From: Myxococcota bacterium
Lineage (GTDB): Bacteria; Myxococcota_A; UBA9160; PR03
Direction of reading: 5' to 3'
Length of the DNA: 31,466 bases
Assembly (NCBI GenBank): GCA_030066475.1
Contig: JASJBO010000084.1
Span: 1-31,466, forward strand
Shown here: positions 1 to 8,073 of the stretch, piece by piece
Layout of the letters: each line of letters starts with the position of its first letter
Position numbering within the stretch: the stretch's first letter is position 1
The notes under the pieces: model-generated
Database searches by the model: none
Told to the model about the DNA's origin: nothing
What the model saw: only the letters and a program-made list of their open reading frames with translations
Program-made: the position numbers and the translations under genes

Positions 1-9
1 GGGGGCCCG

Positions 10-66
10 ATGGACTTCGCTCGCCTGCGGCTCGCTGCGCGCTCCGGCTTCGCCTCCGCTTGCGGG
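10..66 (-). repeat. Dispersed intergenic repeat, copy 1 (sub-type B)
   Basis: GC-rich element lying just past the 3' end of the HupE-like gene. It is nearly identical to the copy at 31370-31423 and, reverse-complemented, shares its GCGAAGTCC end and CAAGCG start with the copies at 6210, 8956 and 12879. Its centre differs from those three: it carries GGCTTCGCC instead of the GCGCCC/GGGCGC hairpin. It may extend left of the window. The function is unknown; the position suggests a transcript-end structure. Confidence 0.7.
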
Positions 67-108
67 GGGGGCCCGCGTAGCGAGTCGTTGCCGGTGCCGG
101 GGGTCGAG

Positions 109-1203
109 TCAGAGGCGGGCCAGCGCCGCGGCGGTGCGCTCGACCAGCCAGTACGCGGAGAGACACCCGACCCCGTAGGCCGCGGCCCAGCGCAGCGCGT
201 GCGGCGCGCGGGGCACGAGGCGCCACCCGAGCGACGCCAGGGCCAGCGCGACGGCGACGATGCCGAGCTGGCCGATCTCGATGCCCAGGTTGAACGACAG
301 CAGCGCCAGCGGGATCTCGCCGTGCGGCAGGCCGATCTCGGAGAGCGCGCCGGCGAAGCCGAGCCCGTGCAGCAGACCGAACGCGCCCGCCATGCGCCAC
401 GGCCTCGCACCGAACAAGGAGGCCACACCCGGCCGCGGCACGAGCTCGAGCGCCAGACACACCAGGGTGGCGGCGATCGCGACCTCGACCCAGGTGGACG
501 GCGGCGCCGCCCAGCCCAGCGCCACGATCGAGAGCGTGACGCTGTGGCCCAGGGTGAAGGCCGTGACCGTGAGCAGGAGCGCCCGGCGGCCCCGCACCAG
601 CAGCAGCAGGCCCAGCACGAACAGCACGTGGTCGAGCCCGAAGACCAGGTGCTCGACGCCCAGTCCCGCGTAGTCCGCGAGCACGGCAACGGACGACGCG
701 CGCACCGGCACCAGGACGTGCGGGCGGGCGGCGTCCACGAGCGCCTGCACGCGCTGCCCGTCGGCGAGCTCGACGCGCACCACGGCGCCGGCGCCGCGCG
801 CCACCAGGCCGCGCACGCCGACGCGGGCGCCCGCCAGGCCGCCGGGGCCGCAGTCCACGGTCCAGCGCGTGGTGACGCCGGTGCCCTCGCGCGCCCGCCG
901 GGGGGGCGAGACCAGGTGGCAGCGTTCGGGCAGCTCGGGCTCGACGCGGGCCGCCTGCGGCAGGCGCGCGGGCGTCTTCCAGGTCGCGTCGAACTGGCCG
1001 TCGCCGCGGGCCGTCAGGGACAGCAGGCTCGGCGCCAGCGGATGCGCTGCGGCCGAGGCGGCGAGCAGGCTCCCGAGCACGAGGCCCGCGATCGCGCCGT
1101 TGCGAGTCGCGCAGGCGGCAACACCGTGTTGACGGCGGCAACGAGAGCGTGCCGGCAACGCGCCGGGTCGCCCCCTGACACCTGATGTAACTCCCCGAAA
1201 CAT
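109..1203 (-). CDS. HupE/UreJ-family membrane protein
   Basis: Predicted inner-membrane protein of the HupE/UreJ_2 type, a family linked to nickel or cobalt uptake although many members lie away from hydrogenase and urease genes, as here. A signal-like segment ends in SAAAHPLAPS, followed by a soluble extracytoplasmic domain of about 130 residues and then a run of about seven hydrophobic helices. The helical part holds the family motifs FGLDHVLFVLGL, FTLGHSVTLS and GLLHGLGFAG. The ATG at 1203 has GGAAG just upstream and is chosen over an ATG at 1302 that would overlap the divergent gene. It gives a long N-region, so a TTG at 1158 is also possible. A parvulin gene lies two genes away on the other strand. 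Confidence 0.82.
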   Translation of the reverse strand: MFRGVTSGVRGRPGALPARSRCRRQHGVAACATRNGAIAGLVLGSLLAASAAAHPLAPSLLSLTARGDGQFDATWKTPARLPQAARVEPELPERCHLVSPPRRAREGTGVTTRWTVDCGPGGLAGARVGVRGLVARGAGAVVRVELADGQRVQALVDAARPHVLVPVRASSVAVLADYAGLGVEHLVFGLDHVLFVLGLLLLVRGRRALLLTVTAFTLGHSVTLSIVALGWAAPPSTWVEVAIAATLVCLALELVPRPGVASLFGARPWRMAGAFGLLHGLGFAGALSEIGLPHGEIPLALLSFNLGIEIGQLGIVAVALALASLGWRLVPRAPHALRWAAAYGVGCLSAYWLVERTAAALARL

Positions 1204-1273
1204 CTCGACTTCCGTGGCGGGCACGGGGCTTGCTCCCCGGCTCTGGGCAACGCATCGACCAAGGAGAGCCCCA

Positions 1274-4200
1274 ATGACCCGCTCGTATCGTCGCAGCTCC
1301 ACGCACCGACCGGAAGCCCTGCGCCGAACGGCGCTCGGCTGCGCCTGCGCCGCCCTGGTCGCTCTCGTCGGCCCTGGCTGCCTGCCGGAGGGCGGCGCGG
1401 CGGCGCCCGCGGGCCCCGCGGGACCGACCTTCGTGCCCTTCGCTCCGTGCGCCGAGACCGCCGACTACGCCGACGAGCTGGTGCCCTCGAGCTTCCAGAT
1501 CGTGCGCCAGACGGCCCTCGGAGGCGGCATCGACGAGGTCGAGATCGCCTTCGACGTGGCCAACCTCGACGTCGGCGACTTCGCCTCGGGGCTCGCCACG
1601 CCCGACTTCTCGGGGCTCGAGCTCGACCTGGCCGCCGACTTCGCACCGGTGCCGGCGGACCTGCCGGCGATCGCGCCGGGCGCCGCCGTCGGCTCCGCCA
1701 GCAACCTGGTGGTGCGGCTGCCGAGCGCGAACGTGGCCACGCTGCTCGGCGAGCTGAACGCCGACCGGGTCCCGTTCCGGATCCAGGCGAACGAGGTGAC
1801 CCACCTCGCGCCCGACGTCCGCATCCTGACCTGGACCAGCAGCGAAGACGTGTACTGGTTCAACGCGGTGGAGCAGCTCGGCATCCGCCAGGAGCCGCCG
1901 CCGCCGCCCTACGACCCGGGCCAGGAGCTCACCTTCCAGCTGGTGGCGCTGTCGGACGAGGCCGAGTCGGTGCTCGACGACTGGAACGCGAGCGACCAGT
2001 TCTACACGCGCGAGAGCGAGCTCACCCCGCTCAGCGAGATCCCGGGTCTCTACCGCGCCGTGCGCGTGGTGGACGTCGAGAAGAGCCTGGAAGGCGGCGG
2101 CCATCCCGCCGACGGCTCGACGACCTGGAGCGTAACCGTCGCGCTCACCGACCAGGACCCGCTGCCCGACCTGGTCGAGACCGGCAGCTTCTGCACGGGC
2201 ACCGAGGCGTACGTGGAGTGGCCGGTGCAGGCCTCGCGCCTCTACGAGCTCGACGGCGACCCGGTCGAGGACGAGGCGCGCGACGCCTTCGTGCAGCCGA
2301 TCCGCTTCAACGAGATCCCGTTCGCGGGCGGCGACGTCACCGTGAGCGGCCAGGTCCAGGGCCACGTGCTCAAGCCGAGCCTCGAGCTGCGCCTGCGCGA
2401 CGGCGTCGTGCGCGCGACGGCCGACTTCGACACCGACCTGAGCATGACGGCCGAGCTGCGGGCCGAGCGGACGGTCGACGTCGCGCCCGACCCGTTCTTC
2501 CTGTACGACCTGTGCTTCCCGCTCCCCGACCTGCCGGCCGGCCCGATCTCGATTCCGATGAACCTGCAGCTCGCGCACTCGATCGGCTTCGACGGCAGCG
2601 TCACGGCGGGTGCGGTGGTGGGCTTCCAGAAGCGCTTCCAGAGCGGCTTCACGGTGGGCTACGACGGCAGCCGGGCGCCCGGCGACCGCTACCTCTACGA
2701 CCCCCGCAGCCCGGAGCCTGCGCCCGTGGAGTTCACGCCGCCGCAGCTCACGGACGACACGTCGGCGTCCGCGCGCGTGTCGACCGACATCCGCACCACG
2801 CTGCGCGTCGGCGCGCGCTACCCGTTCTGCGACACGGGCCTGGGCGCCTACGTCGAGGCGTCGGCCTACGGCACGCTCGACGTCGATCCGGGCCGCGACC
2901 CGTGGTGGTCGCTCGGCCACGGCGCCGAGGCGCTCGCGGGCATCGAGCTCACGATCTTCGGGCTCGGGATCGCCAGCGACGAGGCCCCGCTCGCCACGTT
3001 CCCGGGCCGCGACACGCGCGCGGCCGAGACGGGCGGGGGCGGCGGCTCGGGACCCGCGCCGCCGCGCAGCGAGGGCCACGACCAGCGCTGGGCGGTCGCG
3101 ATCGACGACCTCGACGTGCCGACCGGCTTCGAAGAGACGGCGCTCGCCGAGCTCTCCGACGGCAGCGTGGTGGTCGCGGCGCGCGAGTCGATCGCCCGCA
3201 ACCGCGTGGTGCTGCTCGACCGCCACGGCGCCTTCCAGTGGAGCGTGCGCTACGAGGGGCCCTGGCGGCCGCAGGAGGTGCTGGCGCTGCCCGACGACAC
3301 GATCGTGGTCGCCGGCTCCACCGCCTGGCTCGCGAAGCACGACCGGCAGGGCAACCTGCTGTGGAGCCGCAGCTACGAGGTCGGCGAGCCCGAGGACGTC
3401 TTCGCGCGCTGCAGCCTGCGCGACGTCGCTGCGCTCGAGGAGCCCGACGGGCGCTTCGGCTTCGTCGTGGTGGGCCGGCTGGGCCGCGGCCTGATCACCC
3501 AGCGCGACGCCTGCGCGTTCCGGGTCGATCCCGACGGCGAGCTGGTCTGGGCCCGGACGATCATCGACGAGGGCGTGCAGGAGCTGCGCGGCGTCGTCGT
3601 GAAGCAGGACGGCAGCCTGGCCATGGTCGGCAAGACCAAGACCGGACCCGATCCGTTCACGTTCGACAACCCGCTGGTGCTCGCGATGAGCGAGGCGGGC
3701 GACCTCGAGTGGGCGAAGAGCCTGCCGATGGTCCAGCGGGGCGGAGTGTTCAACCGGGTCGTGGAGGGGCCGGACGGCGTCCTGCTGATGGCGGGGGCGG
3801 CCCCTCGCATCGTCGGAAGGACCGGCGCCGCGCTGCTGGGGCGCATCGCGGCCGACGGCAGCGATCCGCGGCACGCCCTGATGATCCAGGACGAGGCCTG
3901 GGAGACGCTGCTCGACTACGAGCCCTTCGAGGACACGCAGGGTGGCGACACCGCCTACGACGAGTGGTTCGACATCGCGCCGGCGCCGGGTGGCTTCGTG
4001 GTGGTCGGGCGCTCCGGGCTCGGCAACGACTCCGCGGCCTGGGCCGCGAAGGTCAACGCCAATCTCGGCACCGAGTGGTTCACCACCTTCGACGGCGCCG
4101 CGGCCGACCGGCTCGACGGCGTGGCGCGCAGCGGCGACGGCCTGCTGGTCTCGGGCGCCAGCGACTCGTTCCCGACCCCGACGGAGCCCGACGGCACGAA

Positions 4201-4807
4201 CACGCTGTGGGTCATGAAGCTCCCGTTCGCGGGGTCGACCGCGTTCCGGCCCGAGGTGGGAGCCGTCTCCCGCTACCTCGCGGCCGGCATCCGCTGGTCG
4301 AGCGTGGACGCAGGGGTGGTGCGCACCGACACGGTGTCGATGGACGCGCCCCTGCTCGTGGCCGCCGCGCCGCTGGCCGAGAGCCACCCGATCGACGACC
4401 TGCTGGACGAGCCGTCGCGGCTCTGCGTGCACCTGCTCACCGAGACTGGTCGCGCGAGTGCGCTCGACGTCTGCGACTACGACGACGACGGCGTGGACGA
4501 CGAGCGCGACAACTGCACCCTGGTCGCCAACGCGGACCAGCGCGACACGGACCAGGACGGCTACGGCAACCAGTGCGACCCCGACTACAACAACGACGGG
4601 CTGGTGGGCGTGCCGGACTTCAACGTGCTGAACGCCCAGTTCGGGCTGGTCGACGGCGATCCGGGCTACGATGGGAACGTCGAGCTCACGGGCGACGGCG
4701 GCATCGGGGTGCCGGACTTCAACGTGCTGAACGAGTACTTCGGCGAGCCGCCCGGGCCCTCGGGTCTGGACTGCGCCGGGAGCATCCCCTGCACGGCGGC
4801 GCCCTGA
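1274..4807 (+). CDS. Secreted beta-propeller-like protein with TSP3 and dockerin-like tail
   Basis: Large exported protein of 1177 residues. The N-terminus has a basic region and a hydrophobic segment ending at Cys36 (LVGPGC), a weak lipobox, so lipidation is uncertain. Residues about 40-585 are not recognised. After a Gly-rich linker near 590, residues about 600-985 hold repeated strands of the type DGSVVVAARES and WSRSYEVGEP, like the PQQ/WD-type propellers of secreted delta-proteobacterial proteins. Residues 1068-1100 are an Asp-rich thrombospondin type 3 calcium-binding segment. Two dockerin-like loops follow at about 1104 and 1138, each with GVPDFNVLN, and the protein ends in a PGPSGLDCAG motif. 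The ATG at 1274 has AAGGAG eight bases upstream. The cell-surface role is inferred. Confidence 0.8.
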   Translation: MTRSYRRSSTHRPEALRRTALGCACAALVALVGPGCLPEGGAAAPAGPAGPTFVPFAPCAETADYADELVPSSFQIVRQTALGGGIDEVEIAFDVANLDVGDFASGLATPDFSGLELDLAADFAPVPADLPAIAPGAAVGSASNLVVRLPSANVATLLGELNADRVPFRIQANEVTHLAPDVRILTWTSSEDVYWFNAVEQLGIRQEPPPPPYDPGQELTFQLVALSDEAESVLDDWNASDQFYTRESELTPLSEIPGLYRAVRVVDVEKSLEGGGHPADGSTTWSVTVALTDQDPLPDLVETGSFCTGTEAYVEWPVQASRLYELDGDPVEDEARDAFVQPIRFNEIPFAGGDVTVSGQVQGHVLKPSLELRLRDGVVRATADFDTDLSMTAELRAERTVDVAPDPFFLYDLCFPLPDLPAGPISIPMNLQLAHSIGFDGSVTAGAVVGFQKRFQSGFTVGYDGSRAPGDRYLYDPRSPEPAPVEFTPPQLTDDTSASARVSTDIRTTLRVGARYPFCDTGLGAYVEASAYGTLDVDPGRDPWWSLGHGAEALAGIELTIFGLGIASDEAPLATFPGRDTRAAETGGGGGSGPAPPRSEGHDQRWAVAIDDLDVPTGFEETALAELSDGSVVVAARESIARNRVVLLDRHGAFQWSVRYEGPWRPQEVLALPDDTIVVAGSTAWLAKHDRQGNLLWSRSYEVGEPEDVFARCSLRDVAALEEPDGRFGFVVVGRLGRGLITQRDACAFRVDPDGELVWARTIIDEGVQELRGVVVKQDGSLAMVGKTKTGPDPFTFDNPLVLAMSEAGDLEWAKSLPMVQRGGVFNRVVEGPDGVLLMAGAAPRIVGRTGAALLGRIAADGSDPRHALMIQDEAWETLLDYEPFEDTQGGDTAYDEWFDIAPAPGGFVVVGRSGLGNDSAAWAAKVNANLGTEWFTTFDGAAADRLDGVARSGDGLLVSGASDSFPTPTEPDGTNTLWVMKLPFAGSTAFRPEVGAVSRYLAAGIRWSSVDAGVVRTDTVSMDAPLLVAAAPLAESHPIDDLLDEPSRLCVHLLTETGRASALDVCDYDDDGVDDERDNCTLVANADQRDTDQDGYGNQCDPDYNNDGLVGVPDFNVLNAQFGLVDGDPGYDGNVELTGDGGIGVPDFNVLNEYFGEPPGPSGLDCAGSIPCTAAP

Positions 4808-4832
4808 GCCGGAGCGGAGGCGAACGAGCGGC

Positions 4833-5843
4833 GTGGGAGCCAGAGCGGCGGCCGAGCGAGCAGCGGGGCGGGTGCGCCGCATCCTGCTGGCGCCGGTCCT
4901 CCACTTCCTGGTCGTGGGCGCAGCCGCCTACGCGCTCGCTCCCGCGCCGCGCCCGCTCGTGGTGATCACCCCGGCGGAGGTCGCGGCGCTCGCGGACGCC
5001 TGGACGGCGTCGGCGCGGCGCCCGCCGTCGCCGGCGCAGCGCGCGGCGCTGATCGAGCAGGCGATCGACGAGGCGATCCTGCTGCGCGAGGCGTGGGCGT
5101 CGGGGCTCTGGGACGGCGACCCGGTGGTGGAGCGGCGCCTGGCCCGCGTCGGCGCGTTCGTGAGCCCCGATGCGCCCGGGACCGAGGCCGGCGCGACGGC
5201 GGCGGCCCGCGCGCTGGGGCTCGACCGCGAGGACGTCGTGGTGCGCCGCTACCTGGTGGAGAGGATGCGCCTCGCGATCGAAGGCGAGGCCGACGGACGC
5301 CCGCCGAGCGAGTCCGAGCTGGCGCGGCACCTCGAGGCGCACCCGGAGCGCTTCCGCCTGCCCGAGCGCTGGCGGCTGCACCACGTCTTCGCGAGCTCGC
5401 GCCACGGCGACGCGCTCGCCGCCCGCACCCGCGAGCTGGGCACGAAGCTCGCCGCGCTCGATCCCGACGCCGCCGGCGGGCTGGGCGACCCCTTCCCGCA
5501 CGGACGCGAGCTGGTGGGCTCGGCCGAGGCGCTGGGCCGCCGCCTCGGCCCGGCGTTTCCCGACGCGCTCGACGCGTCAGCCACTGGTCGCTGGCAGGGC
5601 CCGATCCCATCGGCCTACGGCCTGCACTGGGTCTGGGTCCGCGAGCGCGTCCCGGCGCGCACGCCGGCTCTCGCAGAGGTACGCGGGCAGCTCCGGCAGA
5701 ACCTGCTGCGCGAGCGGCGCGCCGAGCATCTGCGCCGTCGTCTGGCGGCGCTGCGCGAGCGCTACGAGATCCGGATCGAGGATCGCCAGCCAGGCGGGCT
5801 CCGCGAAGACTCCGCTGCAGTCGAGGCAGCAGGCGACCGATGA
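4833..5843 (+). CDS. Membrane-anchored PpiC-type peptidyl-prolyl isomerase
   Basis: Predicted periplasmic parvulin-type foldase of 336 residues. One hydrophobic segment at about 17-36 anchors it, followed by a SurA/PrsA-like helical region (QRAALIEQAIDEAILLREA) and a parvulin domain at about 180-270 (RWRLHHVFASS, then GPIPSAYGLHWVWV). The C-terminus is a basic helix. The start is GTG at 4833, 12 bases after GGAGG; it lies 25 bases behind the propeller gene and probably shares its transcript. It is compatible with folding the large exported upstream protein, but that partnership is inferred. HupE-like proteins are often encoded near such isomerases, as here. Confidence 0.8.
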   Translation: MGARAAAERAAGRVRRILLAPVLHFLVVGAAAYALAPAPRPLVVITPAEVAALADAWTASARRPPSPAQRAALIEQAIDEAILLREAWASGLWDGDPVVERRLARVGAFVSPDAPGTEAGATAAARALGLDREDVVVRRYLVERMRLAIEGEADGRPPSESELARHLEAHPERFRLPERWRLHHVFASSRHGDALAARTRELGTKLAALDPDAAGGLGDPFPHGRELVGSAEALGRRLGPAFPDALDASATGRWQGPIPSAYGLHWVWVRERVPARTPALAEVRGQLRQNLLRERRAEHLRRRLAALRERYEIRIEDRQPGGLREDSAAVEAAGDR

Positions 5844-5863
5844 GAGCGGCGGGAGGACCGCGC

Positions 5864-6184
5864 ATGAGCCGTCGAATCCGCTGCCTCGCTGCAACCTGCC
5901 TGGTGATCGCTGTCACCGCCAGCAGCCTCGGCTGCCTCACCGTCGGGCGCAGCTTTCCGACCGCGCCGGTGACGGAGATCACCGTCGGCGAGACCGCCAA
6001 GGTGGACGTGAGGGCCCGCTTCGGCGAGCCGTGGCGCACCGGCGTGGAGGACGGCCAGGAGACCTGGACGTACGGCCACTACCGCTACCGCGCGCTCGGC
6101 GAGACCGAGACGACGGATCTGGTGGTGCGCTTCGACCGCACGGGAACGGTGGCCTCCTACAGCTTCAACACCACCCAGCCCTGA
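5864..6184 (+). CDS. Small lipoprotein, SmpA/BamE-like
   Basis: A 106-residue exported protein with signal segment LAATCLVIAVTASSLGC and a candidate lipid-attachment Cys at about residue 24. The mature part (VGETAKVDVRARFGEPWRTG, then TWTYGHYRYRA and VVRFDRTGTVASYSF) follows the SmpA/OmlA pattern: a helix and short beta-strands with the conserved FGEP turn. Family members belong to, or resemble, the BamE subunit of the outer-membrane assembly complex. This one is more likely a BamE-like paralogue than the housekeeping BamE. The ATG at 5864 has GGGAGG seven bases upstream. It follows the isomerase by 20 bases, consistent with one envelope-related operon. Confidence 0.75.
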   Translation: MSRRIRCLAATCLVIAVTASSLGCLTVGRSFPTAPVTEITVGETAKVDVRARFGEPWRTGVEDGQETWTYGHYRYRALGETETTDLVVRFDRTGTVASYSFNTTQP

Positions 6185-6209
6185 GTCCGGGATCGCCGCC
6201 AGGCCGAGG

Positions 6210-6325
6210 CCAGGGGGCCCGCGCGGCAGAAGCCCCTTGCAAGCGCCCGCAGGGCGCGCGCAGTGAGGCGAAGCCGAACGAAGTCCACCAGCTAGAGGCG
6301 AAGCCGAACGAAGTCCACCGGCTAG
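6210..6325 (+). repeat. Dispersed intergenic repeat, copy 2 (sub-type A) with internal duplication
   Basis: Lies between the convergent BamE-like and TetR genes. It contains a perfect 6-bp inverted repeat GCGCCC/GGGCGC with loop GCA at 6243-6257. Its right part, ending in GAAGTCCACC and CTAG, is duplicated in tandem with a 30-base period (6265-6295 and 6295-6325). The TetR stop codon lies inside the terminal CTAG. The core matches the copies at 8956 and 12879. Confidence 0.8.
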
Positions 6326-6951
6326 CCGGGTCCGAGCAGCAGGCGCACCACCGCGTCGGCATGCGCCTCGACGAACTGCTCGTCACGCGGATCGACACCG
6401 GTGAGCAGCAGGCACTCGGGCGCCTGGCTGAACGCGAGGCCGCAGGCGCCGACCACCACGTAGTGGATGCTCGCGGTCGGCACCGCGGGAATCGTGCCGT
6501 GCTCGATGGCTCGCTCCACCAGCTGGTGGAGCGCCCGATACATCGGCTGCACGTGCCGCTCGACGAGCCAGCGCATGCGCGCTCCGTCGCGCTTGCCCTC
6601 GTCGTTCATCAGCCGCATGAACTCGGGGCGCCGGGCGGCGAAGCGGACGAAGCGCCGCACGATCTGCTCGAGACGGGTGCGCTCGTCGCGGGACTCGCCG
6701 TCGGGCAGCAGCTCGGCGAATTCGCGACCCAGCTCCTCGAAGGCGCGGTCGACCGCCGCCTTCCAGAGCGCCTCCTTGGTGTCGAAGTAGTACTTGATCA
6801 GCCCCAGGTTGGCGCCGGCCCGCTCGGCGATCTCGCGGGTCCGGGCGCCATCGAAGCCCCGCTCGGCAAAGGTCGCGAGCGCCGCCGTGAGGATCCGCTC
6901 GCGGGTCTCCTGGCTCTCGTCGTGGGCGGCCTCGCTCACGCTGCCCTCCAT
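6322..6951 (-). CDS. TetR/AcrR-family transcriptional regulator
   Basis: A 209-residue repressor-type protein. The N-terminal helix-turn-helix domain at about 16-62 has the standard TetR signature (RERILTAALATFAERGFDGA, then TREIAERAGANLGLIKYYFD). The rest is an all-helical ligand and dimer domain of the kind found in CerR-like regulators. It is divergent from the fumarylacetoacetate-hydrolase-family gene at 7109, and the spacer carries a TetR-type imperfect palindrome at 7018-7033, so it probably controls itself and that gene. The ligand is unknown; a degradation intermediate handled by the neighbours is the simplest guess. A 14-bp perfect palindrome lies three bases upstream of its start codon. 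Confidence 0.9.
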   Translation of the reverse strand: MEGSVSEAAHDESQETRERILTAALATFAERGFDGARTREIAERAGANLGLIKYYFDTKEALWKAAVDRAFEELGREFAELLPDGESRDERTRLEQIVRRFVRFAARRPEFMRLMNDEGKRDGARMRWLVERHVQPMYRALHQLVERAIEHGTIPAVPTASIHYVVVGACGLAFSQAPECLLLTGVDPRDEQFVEAHADAVVRLLLGPG

Positions 6952-6953
6952 CT

Positions 6954-6967
6954 GGTCCCCGGGGACC
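6954..6967. promoter_or_regulatory. Perfect 14-bp GC palindrome at the tetR start
   Basis: GGTCCCCGGGGACC is a perfect palindrome beginning three bases upstream of the tetR start codon, where a ribosome binding site would lie. A second CCCCGGGG follows at once. In RNA it could fold over the start region; in DNA it could bind a protein. No clear Shine-Dalgarno is present. Confidence 0.4.
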
Positions 6968-7017
6968 CCCGGGGATGGTCCAGGGGGTTTCGATCGCCCG
7001 GCCGGCTCGACCGTGGC

Positions 7018-7033
7018 TTATTCAGTTGACTAA
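7018..7033. promoter_or_regulatory. TetR-type operator (imperfect palindrome)
   Basis: TTATTCAGTTGACTAA has dyad symmetry TTAnTCAnnTGAnTAA with 12 of 16 positions matching, the size and form of many TetR operators. It overlaps the -35 (TTGACT, 7026-7031) of the rightward promoter and lies just downstream of the leftward -10, so one bound dimer could block both genes. Assignment to the adjacent TetR protein is inferred. Confidence 0.65.
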
Positions 7034-7054
7034 CGCGCCGAGCTGGATTATACG
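7026..7054 (+). promoter_or_regulatory. Sigma-70-like promoter of the FAH-family gene
   Basis: TTGACT at 7026-7031 and TATACG at 7049-7054 are separated by 17 bases and point toward the gene at 7109. A GGAGG lies ten bases before that gene's ATG. Confidence 0.6.
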
Positions 7055-7074
7055 GGCGAGTAATCACCGCGCAA
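7047..7074 (-). promoter_or_regulatory. Sigma-70-like promoter toward tetR
   Basis: On the minus strand TTGCGC (7069-7074) and a perfect TATAAT (7047-7052) are separated by 16 bases and point toward tetR. The -10 overlaps that of the opposing promoter, so the two promoters would compete and the palindrome at 7018-7033 would lie just downstream of the start point. Confidence 0.5.
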
Positions 7075-7108
7075 CCCGCGCCCAGCGCGCGATGGAGGCC
7101 CACCCCCG

Positions 7109-7975
7109 ATGAGACTCGTGACCTTCAGCCACGCCGACGCCACCCGGATCGGCGTGCTCGCCGGCGACGAGGTCGTCGACCTCGCCGCCGCCCGCTCCGA
7201 CCTCCCCACCGAGATGTGCGCCTTCCTGGCCGCCGGCCCCGACGCGCTCGCCGCGGCGCGCGCCGCCGACGGCCCGCGCCTGGCCCTCTCCGAGGTCTGC
7301 CTCCAGGCGCCCGTGCTGCGCCCGCCCAAGATCCTGGCCGTCGGCCTGAACTACGCCGACCACGTCGCCGAGTCCGGGATGGAGACCCCGAAGACGCCGA
7401 AGATCTTCAACAAGCAGTCCACCTCGGTGGTCGGCCCGGGCGCCGGCGTGCACCTGCCCCGCGCCTCGCAGCTGCTCGACTACGAGGGCGAGCTGGCCGT
7501 GGTGATCGGCAAGCGCTGCCGCCACGTGCCGAAGCAGTGCGCGCCCGACGTGATCGCCGGCTACACGATCGCCAACGACGTGAGCGTGCGCGACTGGCAG
7601 CTGCGCGACCCGACCTTCACGATGGGGAAGTCGTTCGACACGCACTGCCCGCTGGGACCGGCGATCGTGACTGGCGACGAGCTGGGCAGCCCGGCGGGCC
7701 ATGCGCTCAAGACCTTCGTGAACGGCGAGCTGCGCCAGGACTCGGACACCAAGAACCTGATCTTCGACTGCTTCGACCTGATCGAGTTCCTCAGCACCGC
7801 CTTCACGCTCGAGCCGGGCGACGTGATCAGCACCGGCACGCCCGGCGGCGTGGGCGTCGCCATGAAGCCGCCGGTCTGGCTGGTCGAGGGCGACGTGATG
7901 CGGGTCGAGATCGAGGGCCTCGGCGAGCTCGAGAACCCGGTGGTCGCCGAGCCCGAGGACACCGCCGTCTTCTAG
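7109..7975 (+). CDS. Fumarylacetoacetate hydrolase family protein
   Basis: A 288-residue member of the FAH superfamily, metal-dependent cytosolic enzymes that cleave or decarboxylate beta-diketo or oxo acids from aromatic and related degradation. The C-terminal catalytic domain begins near residue 72 (PPKILAVGLNYADH). The expected metal ligands are present: Glu126 and Glu128 in DYEGELAVVIG and Asp157 in ANDVSVRD. The end holds the STGTPGGVG loop. The exact substrate cannot be read from the sequence; fumarylpyruvate-type or 2-hydroxyhepta-2,4-diene-1,7-dioate-type activity and acylpyruvase activity are all possible. It is divergent from tetR and probably repressed by it. Confidence 0.88.
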   Translation: MRLVTFSHADATRIGVLAGDEVVDLAAARSDLPTEMCAFLAAGPDALAAARAADGPRLALSEVCLQAPVLRPPKILAVGLNYADHVAESGMETPKTPKIFNKQSTSVVGPGAGVHLPRASQLLDYEGELAVVIGKRCRHVPKQCAPDVIAGYTIANDVSVRDWQLRDPTFTMGKSFDTHCPLGPAIVTGDELGSPAGHALKTFVNGELRQDSDTKNLIFDCFDLIEFLSTAFTLEPGDVISTGTPGGVGVAMKPPVWLVEGDVMRVEIEGLGELENPVVAEPEDTAVF

Positions 7976-8073
7976 GAGACGCGCCGTGCAGCTCCACGAC
8001 GAGCAGGTCGCGACGCGCGAGGCGGGCGCGCAGCCAGGCGGATCCCAGCGCGCCTCTCGGTTAGCTTGGGGCG

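Noticed and set aside
109..1203. Hydrogenase or urease accessory locus
   Set aside because: HupE/UreJ-like proteins are named for those systems, but no hydrogenase, urease or other maturation gene is present in the window.
1221..1302. N-terminal extension of the HupE-like protein from the ATG at 1302
   Set aside because: It would overlap the start of the divergent propeller gene and adds residues with no family match; the ATG at 1203 has a ribosome site.
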